NCBI GenBank assembly: GCA_035455185.1 | Contig: DATIFQ010000337.1 | Span: 1 to 32,262, forward strand | Direction: 5' to 3' | DNA: 32,262 bases | Source of the DNA: JAEHDI01 sp035455185 | GTDB taxonomy: Bacteria > Acidobacteriota > Terriglobia > Bryobacterales > Bryobacteraceae | Part shown: piece after piece, positions 6,496-13,299 of the stretch | How positions within the stretch are numbered: position 1 is the first letter of the stretch | Layout of the letters: each line of letters opens with the position of its first letter | Notes under the pieces: generated by a model | What the model was told of the DNA's origin: nothing | Database searches by the model: none | What the model saw: the letters and a program-made list of their open reading frames with translations, nothing else | Program-made: the position numbers and the translations under genes

Positions 6496-7995
6496 GTGCC
6501 AGGCCAGGGGCGGGACCCGAACCCCCCGCCGATGGTCAGCGCCCGAGAGGCTCCGCTTTTGCCGACCGTGCTTGTTTTAACGTCGCGCTCAGACGTCGCA
6601 GCGTACGCGGAAGAGGTATTGGGCTCTGCCGGCGTCTCTGTGAGTGTCATCAATGATGAGGATGGTGCTCGAACGATCATAGGCAAGCGGGACAGTAAGA
6701 TCGGGCTGCTGTTGGTGGATGTCGAGGCGCCTCGAATAGACGGAACGGGCGCCATGCAGCGCATACACTCGGACTGGCCTGAATTGCCCGTCGTGATTCT
6801 CTCCGCCGAAAACTCCTCCATAGCCATGGAGGTTGCGTTGGAGCGTGGCGCCTCCGCTTTCGTCAGACTTCCCGTCCAAAGAGGTGACCTTCTAAACCGT
6901 GTCACGGAGTTGCTGAGGGCGCAGCCTGGGCAACTGCCGGCGCGAAACGATGCATTCGGTTTGAGCGCCGGCCCATTCTGTTGCACGAACGCACGAATGC
7001 AGGCAATCCGCTCGTCTGTCCGCCGGATAGCCCGTTTCGACGTGCCTGTATTGGTTCTTGGAGAGAGCGGGGTCGGTAAGGAAGTTCTAGCGCGGCAACT
7101 GCATGTGAGTTCTCACCGGGCGGGCAAGCCATTCCTGAAGTTGAATTGCGCCGCCTTCCCGTCAGAGCTTCTGGAAAGCGAGATGTTCGGCTATGAACGT
7201 GGGGCTTTCACGGGAGCCCAAAAGACGACACAGGGCAGGCTGGAGATAGCGGACGGAGGCACGGTCCTGCTGGACGAAATCGGAGACATGGAATTGCGTC
7301 TTCAGGCGAAGCTCCTGCACGTGCTTCAAGACGGCGAATTCCTGCGAGTGGGTGGACGCGAGCCGGTACGGGTGAACATCCGGGTCGTTGCTGCTACTCA
7401 CCAGGATTTGCAACGTGCGATCGAGGAAGGCCGATTCCGGGCTGATTTGTACTATCGCCTCGCAGTGCTCGCCATTGAGATTCCTCCGCTGCGTGAGCGC
7501 CAGGATGAAATCGTCGCTATGGCGGACTACTTCCTCAGGAAACACTGCATTCCTGGGACGCGAAGTCCGGGGATCACCGCGGAGTTGCGGGAGGCACTCC
7601 TCGCCTACGACTGGCCCGGTAATGTCCGCGAGCTTGAGAACGTCATGCAGAGGCTGTTGGTTCTGGAGGACACCACAAGCATCATTCGAGAACTTCACGC
7701 CAACATGTTGCGAAGGTCCGGTAACCGCCAAATGTCCACCTCGAGCTTGCATGGAAACGAAGGAGCGCGGCCCGAATTGGCAAACCGCAGGCGGTCCGCT
7801 TTTGAGGAAGCGAACCAGGCGAAGGCCACAATTGAAGCAAAAGCAATCCGGATTGCCTTGAATGCGACGCACTGGAATCGCAGAAAGGCCGCGGCGCTGC
7901 TGAATATCGAGTACAAAACGCTTCTTTATAGGATGAAGAAACTCGGCATCGATGGTGATTCCGAAGATCTTCTTGCCGAGTTGAAGCAGGCATAA
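6496..7995 (+). CDS. sigma-54-dependent response-regulator-like activator (NtrC family) with atypical receiver
   Basis: This 499-residue protein has three domains. A receiver-like domain (about 22-140) keeps the candidate phospho-Asp (LLLVDVEAP, Asp75) and a Ser at LSAE, but lacks the paired acidic residues near its start (VLVLTSRSD) and the conserved Lys (FVRLPV). The AAA+ domain has Walker A GESGVGKE (189-196), an intact GAFTGA loop (236-241) that contacts sigma-54, and Walker B GGTVLLDEIGD. A Fis-type helix-turn-helix lies at the end (about 450-490, NRRKAAALLNIEYKTLLYRM). The GTG at 6496 is preferred because AGAAGGGGGG precedes it by about 4 bases and an AT-rich promoter-like stretch (6393-6411) lies upstream; an in-frame ATG at 6349 is possible. 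It is divergent from the exopolysaccharide operon and probably activates it. No partner histidine kinase is visible. Confidence 0.9.
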   Translation: MPGQGRDPNPPPMVSAREAPLLPTVLVLTSRSDVAAYAEEVLGSAGVSVSVINDEDGARTIIGKRDSKIGLLLVDVEAPRIDGTGAMQRIHSDWPELPVVILSAENSSIAMEVALERGASAFVRLPVQRGDLLNRVTELLRAQPGQLPARNDAFGLSAGPFCCTNARMQAIRSSVRRIARFDVPVLVLGESGVGKEVLARQLHVSSHRAGKPFLKLNCAAFPSELLESEMFGYERGAFTGAQKTTQGRLEIADGGTVLLDEIGDMELRLQAKLLHVLQDGEFLRVGGREPVRVNIRVVAATHQDLQRAIEEGRFRADLYYRLAVLAIEIPPLRERQDEIVAMADYFLRKHCIPGTRSPGITAELREALLAYDWPGNVRELENVMQRLLVLEDTTSIIRELHANMLRRSGNRQMSTSSLHGNEGARPELANRRRSAFEEANQAKATIEAKAIRIALNATHWNRRKAAALLNIEYKTLLYRMKKLGIDGDSEDLLAELKQA

Positions 7996-8187
7996 CATTC
8001 GGCCCCGGTCTCAGAGTGAGTTCCGATCTGGGGGCGGCCCCTTCGCCTTTCCCTCATGCGGACGAGGCGCAGTCCACGGCGCGGATCGCCCTCATACGCT
8101 TTCTCCGGACACTGTGTAACGCTTCTGGTATGATGCTCTCATATATAGATTGAAAGCGGCTTCACGCCGTCCTGTCTGGCAGAAACT

Positions 8188-8200
8188 ACACATTTTGTGT
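8188..8200. promoter_or_regulatory. inverted repeat ACACA-TTT-TGTGT
   Basis: A perfect 5+5 dyad in AT-rich DNA, about 120 bp upstream of the start predicted from the GG-N10-GC element at 8290-8305. It could be an operator or activator site. It does not resemble the 18-bp dyad at 5992-6009, so one protein need not bind both. Confidence 0.3.
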
Positions 8201-8289
8201 GGTAATTACATTCGGATCAGTCGTTTGGGTACTGTCAATATTCCCACTACTTCGTTATTCACCAACAAGTTACGGTGCTTCTAACCGCT

Positions 8290-8305
8290 TGGACCGGCAC
8301 GTGCT
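8290..8305 (+). promoter_or_regulatory. candidate sigma-54 promoter for the pectate-lyase-like gene
   Basis: TGGACCGGCACGTGCT has the GG-N10-GC spacing, TGC followed by T at -12, and TGG with C and G at the right places of the -24 element. Transcription would start near 8316, giving a leader of about 130 bases that contains the hairpin at 8331-8357. The adjacent sigma-54 activator gene makes the call plausible; chance remains possible. Confidence 0.4.
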
Positions 8306-8330
8306 AAGTTTGTCGCCTCGCGTAATTAAG

Positions 8331-8357
8331 GGGGATGGTCAGTCATCGACCATCTCC
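8331..8357 (+). promoter_or_regulatory. stable leader hairpin upstream of the pectate-lyase-like gene
   Basis: Ten-base arms pair completely, with a single G-U, around a 7-base loop; the inner 7 bp (GATGGTC with GACCATC) are perfect. The sequence after it is only mildly T-rich (TCATTTCTTC), so termination is uncertain. It could end activator transcripts, or act in the leader as an attenuator or mRNA stabiliser. Confidence 0.5.
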
Positions 8358-8418
8358 AAGTCATTTCTTCGCCCACGAGTCTGACGCCCGGCGGCGATCT
8401 ACTAGGCGCCTGTGTTCG

Positions 8419-8429
8419 GGGTCAGACCC
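8419..8429. repeat. GGGTC-A-GACCC palindrome just upstream of the ribosome site
   Basis: A perfect 5+5 dyad ends about 4 bases before the Shine-Dalgarno sequence (AGAAGGAG, 8433-8440) of the pectate-lyase-like gene. Words of this kind occur in short dispersed intergenic palindromes in various bacteria, but only one copy was noticed here, so its repeat nature is not shown. In RNA it could fold next to the ribosome site. Confidence 0.3.
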
Positions 8430-8447
8430 GAGAGAAGGAGTTTGACC

Positions 8448-11400
8448 GTGCCGAAGTCTGGAATTCCACGCTTGTTTCTGTGTTCCATCCCCTGGTGCGT
8501 CGTGATGGCGCACCCCCAGTCGATCCAGTCAGCCGTGAAGGCATTCCCTGAAGCTGAGGGTTTTGGAGCGGTCGCCATCGGCGGCCGCGGCGGACAGGTC
8601 ATAGAAGTGACCAATCTCAACGACTCTGGCCCCGGCAGCCTGCGCGCTTGTGTCGAGGCAAGTGGTCCCCGCACCTGCGTCTTCCGCATTGGCGGGAATA
8701 TCGTGCTGAAATCGAAACTCGCGGTCCGGAGTCCCTACATTACAATCGCGGGGCAAACGGCGCCTGGCGGCGGAATCACCCTGCGGACGGATCCGGTCAA
8801 CTCCAGTGGTTTGGTCGAGATCCGCGACACGGCGTACGACGTTGTCATCCGCAATATTCGGATTCGGCCGGGCCCGGGTTCCGGGGCGGGGAACGATCTC
8901 GACGCTGTCACGATCATGGGGTCGCGAGTGATTCTAGACCACGTCTCGGCGAGTTGGGGAGTGGATGAGAACGTCAACTCCTGGTACAGCACCGCGCACG
9001 ACATCACCGTTCAGTGGAGTATTGTCTCCGAAGGATTGAACAACAGCACCCACACGGAGGGACCTCACAGCAAGGGCATGCTCCTAGGTAGTCAGGACGC
9101 TCACAGCATCACGGCACACCACAACCTTTTCGCCCACAACGATGAGCGGCATCCACAAGTAAAAACCCGTACCGGAGGAGTGGTCGATGTGGTGAACAAC
9201 GTCGTATACAACTGGGGACAGAAAGCTGCCTATACCGACGATTCCTACGGAATTCCCCCGGTGAATTTCGTAGGAAATTACTACAAACCCGGCGCGAATA
9301 GCTCGCTTGGGATGTATGAGATTCATCACCGGAACGCAGCCGGAAGGGGGACCGAATTGTTCGTGAAGGGAAATATTGGCCCCCACCGCCTTGACGACAG
9401 CCTGCCAGAGAGTGAGGTTGTCAGGCCCGAGGACCGCGGATATATCGTGGCCACAAGGCACGCTGCCCCTCTCGTCACAACACAGACCGCACAGGTGGCA
9501 TTCGAACTGGTTCTAGCGGGCGCTGGAGCAAGCATTGCACTGCGGTGCGACGGCACCGGCTACCTGAGGCGAGATACGGTGGACACGCGGATCGTCACCG
9601 ACGTCCGGAACGGCACCGGCCGGATCATTGACGACCCATCCCAAGTCGGCGGCTGGCCGGTTCTGGAGCCCGGCGCCGGTTGTGTCGACGTTGACCGGGA
9701 CGGGATGCCCGATGTTTGGGAGAGTGCCCATGGCTTCAACCCAGGTCTGGCCTCCGATGGTGCGCAGGACGCTGACGGTGACGGTTACACCAATCTCGAG
9801 GAGTACCTTAACATCACCGACCCGCGAGGTGGCTCACCACCGCCGCCATCCGACACCACACCGCCGGTCATTTCCGGAGTCGCCGCTGACGGCGTGACAT
9901 CTTCTTCGGCGGATATTGTCTGGGCGACCGACGAAGCGGCGGACGGCCAGGTCGAGTATTGCATGACCTCGACAAAGTGTGGGACTACAACAACGCTTGA
10001 AGGCACACTCGCCACGCAGCACAGGCTACATCTTTTTAATCTCCAGGCAGCGACCACCTATCTTTATTGGGTGAAGTCTACAGACGCTTCTGGCAACCTC
10101 GCTGAGGCTGGGCCGATGGCTTTCGTAACACCCTCCGCCCCTTCGCCCGGAAGTGCGCTGCGGGTACCGCAGGACTTCGCTACGATCCAATCCGCGATTG
10201 ACACCGCGAAAGACGGCGACGTGGTTCTGGTGTCGCCCGGCGCCTATCGGGAAAATCTGGTTCTAGCCGGAAAGAGCGTCACGCTAGCGTCGGAATTCTA
10301 CACGACGCAAGACGTCCGTCTGATCGACCAGACGATCCTCGACGGAGGCGGGGCTACCGTCGTAACAGTGGCAGCCTCGGCCGGCGCGGAAACAAAAGTC
10401 ATCGGTTTCACGATCCAGAACGGGGGTGACGGGATCAGTGCGGCCGGGAAGCTCCACATTCTGAACAACCGCATTATTGGCAACAGCGACGGCATCGACT
10501 ACGAAGGCGGCGGTGGCATATGTCGCAATAACGTGTTCGAAAACAACAGTGACGATGGCATTGATTTCGACGGGCCCACGGAGGCGACTGTCGAGGATAA
10601 CCTCATTCGCAACAACGGAGACGATGGGATAGAGATTCGGCTGCACGAGTACAGTGGCCCCACCCTAGAAATCATCGTCCGAAACAACGTCATCTCGGGA
10701 AACGGTGAGGACGGAATTCAGTTGATCGACCACCCCGGGGTGTCCAACCGGGTTTTCGTCATCGAGCGCAACCTGATCGAGCGCAACGCAATGGCAGGCC
10801 TCGGGATGATGGACAACGGAGTGACGGTAGAGGACTTCCGGGCGGCTAGCGTCACAGATCCCGTGCATCTTTTCAACAACACGTTTCGGAACAATCCTTA
10901 CGCTGTCACCGGCGGCGACAACCTGGTGGCGCTAAACAACATCTTCCTCGGTTCAGCCGGGATCGGGGTGAAGGGCGTCGACGGAGAATCCATCGCTGCC
11001 TACAACTTGTTCTGGGGCAACGGCACGGACGCCTCGTCGAGTAATGTTGACTCAGCATCCACTGTGTTCGCCGACCCGCTACTCGCCGTGGACAGCCGCT
11101 TGCGATCGGGAAGTCCAGCGATCGATGCTGGCACAGCGTTCTACCAGTGGAAGGGACAGACGGTGCTGAATCTTCCCAGCAATACCTATTCTGGTGCCGC
11201 GCCCGACCTTGGCAAGTTTGAGTACATCGGTGGCGGTCCGACGCCTGCTCCGCTGTCGGTGACTAGCATCATGCCTGCTAGCATGCGTGTCGGTACCAGC
11301 GTCAACATCACGATCAGTGGCACAGGCTTCGAACCGGGGCTTCAGGTTAGCCTCGCCGGAGGCCAGGGATCCACACCTACAGTGTCGCGGGTCACGGTGG

Positions 11401-11537
11401 TGAGTTCGACCACCGTAACCGCCACGGTGAGTGTGGGCACCGCCGGGCCGAAGAGAACTCGCTACTGGGATGTAGTTGTGGTCAATCCTGGCGGCGAAAA
11501 GGCCACGCTGCCGCGCGGTTTCACCGTGGTTAAGTAA
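8448..11537 (+). CDS. large secreted pectate-lyase-like protein with EF-hand-type, FN3, second beta-helix and IPT/TIG domains
   Basis: This 1029-residue protein begins at GTG 8448, which has AGAAGGAG 7 bases upstream, and carries a hydrophobic signal (FLCSIPWCVVMAH). Domain order: a pectate-lyase-type right-handed beta-helix (about 35-340; EAEGFGAVAIGGRGG, ITIAGQTAPGGGI, ILDHVSASWGVDE, NNVVYNWG); Asp-rich calcium loops (VDRDGMPDVWE, DADGDGYTNLEEYL, about 425-465); a fibronectin-III-like domain (about 475-570); a second beta-helix (about 575-880) with Asn/Asp ladders such as NNRIIGNSDGID and an ending GSPAIDAGTA; and an IPT/TIG-like domain (about 935-1029, SVTSIMPASMRVGTSVNITI). It should bind or cut acidic polysaccharide outside the cell. 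Substrate and catalytic residues cannot be fixed by eye. Its place beside the exopolysaccharide operon allows a role in trimming the cell's own polymer, or in foraging. Confidence 0.85.
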   Translation: MPKSGIPRLFLCSIPWCVVMAHPQSIQSAVKAFPEAEGFGAVAIGGRGGQVIEVTNLNDSGPGSLRACVEASGPRTCVFRIGGNIVLKSKLAVRSPYITIAGQTAPGGGITLRTDPVNSSGLVEIRDTAYDVVIRNIRIRPGPGSGAGNDLDAVTIMGSRVILDHVSASWGVDENVNSWYSTAHDITVQWSIVSEGLNNSTHTEGPHSKGMLLGSQDAHSITAHHNLFAHNDERHPQVKTRTGGVVDVVNNVVYNWGQKAAYTDDSYGIPPVNFVGNYYKPGANSSLGMYEIHHRNAAGRGTELFVKGNIGPHRLDDSLPESEVVRPEDRGYIVATRHAAPLVTTQTAQVAFELVLAGAGASIALRCDGTGYLRRDTVDTRIVTDVRNGTGRIIDDPSQVGGWPVLEPGAGCVDVDRDGMPDVWESAHGFNPGLASDGAQDADGDGYTNLEEYLNITDPRGGSPPPPSDTTPPVISGVAADGVTSSSADIVWATDEAADGQVEYCMTSTKCGTTTTLEGTLATQHRLHLFNLQAATTYLYWVKSTDASGNLAEAGPMAFVTPSAPSPGSALRVPQDFATIQSAIDTAKDGDVVLVSPGAYRENLVLAGKSVTLASEFYTTQDVRLIDQTILDGGGATVVTVAASAGAETKVIGFTIQNGGDGISAAGKLHILNNRIIGNSDGIDYEGGGGICRNNVFENNSDDGIDFDGPTEATVEDNLIRNNGDDGIEIRLHEYSGPTLEIIVRNNVISGNGEDGIQLIDHPGVSNRVFVIERNLIERNAMAGLGMMDNGVTVEDFRAASVTDPVHLFNNTFRNNPYAVTGGDNLVALNNIFLGSAGIGVKGVDGESIAAYNLFWGNGTDASSSNVDSASTVFADPLLAVDSRLRSGSPAIDAGTAFYQWKGQTVLNLPSNTYSGAAPDLGKFEYIGGGPTPAPLSVTSIMPASMRVGTSVNITISGTGFEPGLQVSLAGGQGSTPTVSRVTVVSSTTVTATVSVGTAGPKRTRYWDVVVVNPGGEKATLPRGFTVVK

Positions 11538-11738
11538 AGAGCGACTGTAAGCGTCACAGCCATTGTCCCCGGAGGCGCGGCGGTTCCCACCCACCGGCCC
11601 CGGACAGGCGACTTCGTGTACACTGGGACCCGCCGGGAGGAAACGACGTGTTCGGATGCAGTCACCGAGCCGCGACCGGAGGGAGCGGAAGCAGTGAACT
11701 CTTTATAGCACCCCGCCGGATCCCGTGGGAGGCATTCA

Positions 11739-13259
11739 ATGACATCCAATCTTAATCGCCGCCGGTTCATGGAAGCCGCGGCCGCATCCGGCGTGTTCAC
11801 CATCGTTCCGAGACATGTCCTTGGGGGCGCCGGCTTCGTCGCGCCGAGTGACAAGATCACCATGGCGCATATCGGCATGGGCACGCAAGGATTCAACGAG
11901 CTCGGGGGCTTGCTCACCGAGCCCGAGGTCCAGATTGTCGCCGTCTGCGACCCGAACAAGGGCAGCAGCGACTATGTGGAGTGGAGCAAGCACAGTATTC
12001 GGAACACAATTCGAGAGATCTTGGGTAATCCCTCCTGGAGGGAAAACGATGACGGCTGTCCCGGGGGCAGGGAAGTCGGATGCGAGGTCATCAACACGTA
12101 CTACGCGAATCAGCGGGGGTCGGAGAAGTTCAGGGCTTGCGCTTCATATGCCGATTTCCGCGAGTTGCTGGACAAAGAGAAGGATCTGGACGCCGTCAAG
12201 ATCATGACGCCCGACCATCTTCACGCGACCATTTCCATCGCCGCGATGAAGAAGGGTAAGCACGTGCTGGTGCACAAGCCCATCGCAAACCGGATGTACG
12301 AAGCGCGGCTGTCGATCGAGACCGCGCGTAGGGCCAAGGTAGCGACCCACCTGCTGGCATACGGGAGTGGTTCCGCCAACGCGAAGATCATAGGCCGGAT
12401 CAAGGGAGGCGTGATCGGCAAGCTCCGCGAGATACACAACTGGTCGAGCAGGCCGTTTTGGCCGCAGTATCCGGAGATCCCCACCGACAGACCGCCCGTG
12501 CCAGAGGGTTTCGACTGGGATCTGTGGCTGGGGCCGGCGCTCGACCGCCCCTATCACCCGCATTACACACACACGGTATTTCGCGGCTGGTACGACTTTG
12601 GCGGCGGGTCCATGGCGGATATGGGGATCTACAGCCTCTGGCCCGTGCTCACAGCATTGGACCTAGGCGCGCCGCTCAGCGCCGAGGCGTGGTCGACCCA
12701 CACCTGCTCCATCGTGGATCAGGTCAGCCGGGAGGCAAAGAACGATTTCTCGTTCCCGGCTGCCTGTACGCTTCGCTTCAAGTTCGCGGCGCGCGGCGAC
12801 ATGCCGGCGCTCGACCTGTTCTGGTACGACGGTGGCATGAAACCGCGAATGCCCGAAGCGATCGAGGCGGCAAACACCGAGATCCAGAAAGAGGGCATCC
12901 TGTTCATTGGCGATCACGGCACGATCATGGCCGGCTTCAACGGGCAGAGCCCGCGACTGTTTGCCAAGGGGAAGAGTGAACCGCTATGGCCGGAGGAGGC
13001 TGAGCAGGCGGGCGGGGGACGGCGGCGAAGAGGTCCCGGCGGCCGCAGCAACGTCTGGCTCCCATCTCTCAAGGGCGGAGAGCTGTCGCCCGGGAATTTC
13101 CTCAACGCCGCTTCGATCTCGGATACGGTCAACCTCGGAACCGTCGCACTGCGGGCGGGGACGAAAGTGCTTTTCGACAGCGAGGCCATGAAAATCACCA
13201 ACGTCCCCGACGCCAACAAATACCTGTACCGCGAGTACCGGCAGGGTTGGGAGCTGTGA
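11739..13259 (+). CDS. Tat-exported Gfo/Idh/MocA-family oxidoreductase
   Basis: This 506-residue NAD(P)-dependent sugar oxidoreductase homologue carries a twin-arginine signal (NRRRFMEAAAASGVF), suggesting it is folded with cofactor and exported. The Rossmann fold has the GxGxxG motif (IGMGTQG, 46-51) and VAVCDPN. The usual Glu-Lys-Pro motif reads VHKP (residues 178-181), so the Glu is replaced by His while Lys180 is kept. The C-terminal domain contains WDLWLGPALDRPYHPHYTH and FRGWYDFGGGSMADMGIY, typical of the large exported subgroup of Acidobacteriota, Planctomycetota and Verrucomicrobiota. The ATG at 11739 has GGGAGG 6 bases upstream. It stands alone after a 200-bp gap and converges on the next gene. 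Related enzymes act on glycosides, inositols or N-acetyl sugars, including 3-keto-sugar formation; the substrate here is not determined. Confidence 0.92.
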   Translation: MTSNLNRRRFMEAAAASGVFTIVPRHVLGGAGFVAPSDKITMAHIGMGTQGFNELGGLLTEPEVQIVAVCDPNKGSSDYVEWSKHSIRNTIREILGNPSWRENDDGCPGGREVGCEVINTYYANQRGSEKFRACASYADFRELLDKEKDLDAVKIMTPDHLHATISIAAMKKGKHVLVHKPIANRMYEARLSIETARRAKVATHLLAYGSGSANAKIIGRIKGGVIGKLREIHNWSSRPFWPQYPEIPTDRPPVPEGFDWDLWLGPALDRPYHPHYTHTVFRGWYDFGGGSMADMGIYSLWPVLTALDLGAPLSAEAWSTHTCSIVDQVSREAKNDFSFPAACTLRFKFAARGDMPALDLFWYDGGMKPRMPEAIEAANTEIQKEGILFIGDHGTIMAGFNGQSPRLFAKGKSEPLWPEEAEQAGGGRRRRGPGGRSNVWLPSLKGGELSPGNFLNAASISDTVNLGTVALRAGTKVLFDSEAMKITNVPDANKYLYREYRQGWEL

Positions 13260-13274
13260 CCATTCCCCGGCTCG

Positions 13275-13299
13275 CATCGGCGGGACCTGACGCCCGATG
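13275..13299. terminator. hairpin between convergent genes, possible bidirectional terminator
   Basis: CATCGG and CCGATG form a perfect 6-bp stem that can be lengthened with a bulge (GCG with CGC). It fills the 40-bp gap between the oxidoreductase stop and the stop of the convergent gene. A weak TTTG follows on the plus strand and there is no U-run on the minus strand, so the terminator call rests mostly on position. Confidence 0.45.

Larger units (their letters stand above)
7996..8447 (+). other. long leader/intergenic region before the pectate-lyase-like gene
   Basis: This 452-bp stretch has no convincing gene. A 61-codon frame at 8199-8384 lacks a ribosome site and any family likeness. 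The part from about 8100 to 8330 is visibly richer in A+T than its neighbours and includes an ATATATAGA stretch near 8141 and GTAATTAC at 8202-8209. It holds a small dyad (8188-8200), a sigma-54-like element (8290-8305), a strong hairpin (8331-8357) and GGGTCAGACCC (8419-8429), each listed separately. No clear T-tailed terminator follows the activator gene. Confidence 0.6.

Noticed and set aside
8026..8045. GGGGGCGGCCCC as a terminator after the activator gene
   Set aside because: The two halves leave almost no loop and no T-run follows.
8177..8191. TGGCAGAAACTACAC as a sigma-54 promoter
   Set aside because: It has a good -24 half but no GC at the required distance.
8199..8384. A 61-codon plus-strand frame in the intergenic region
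   Set aside because: It has no Shine-Dalgarno sequence, no family likeness, and it spans the candidate promoter and hairpin.
10470..10730. Repeated AACAAC/GGCAAC-type DNA words inside the pectate-lyase-like gene
   Set aside because: They reflect the Asn/Asp ladder of the beta-helix at the protein level, not a DNA repeat or CRISPR array.
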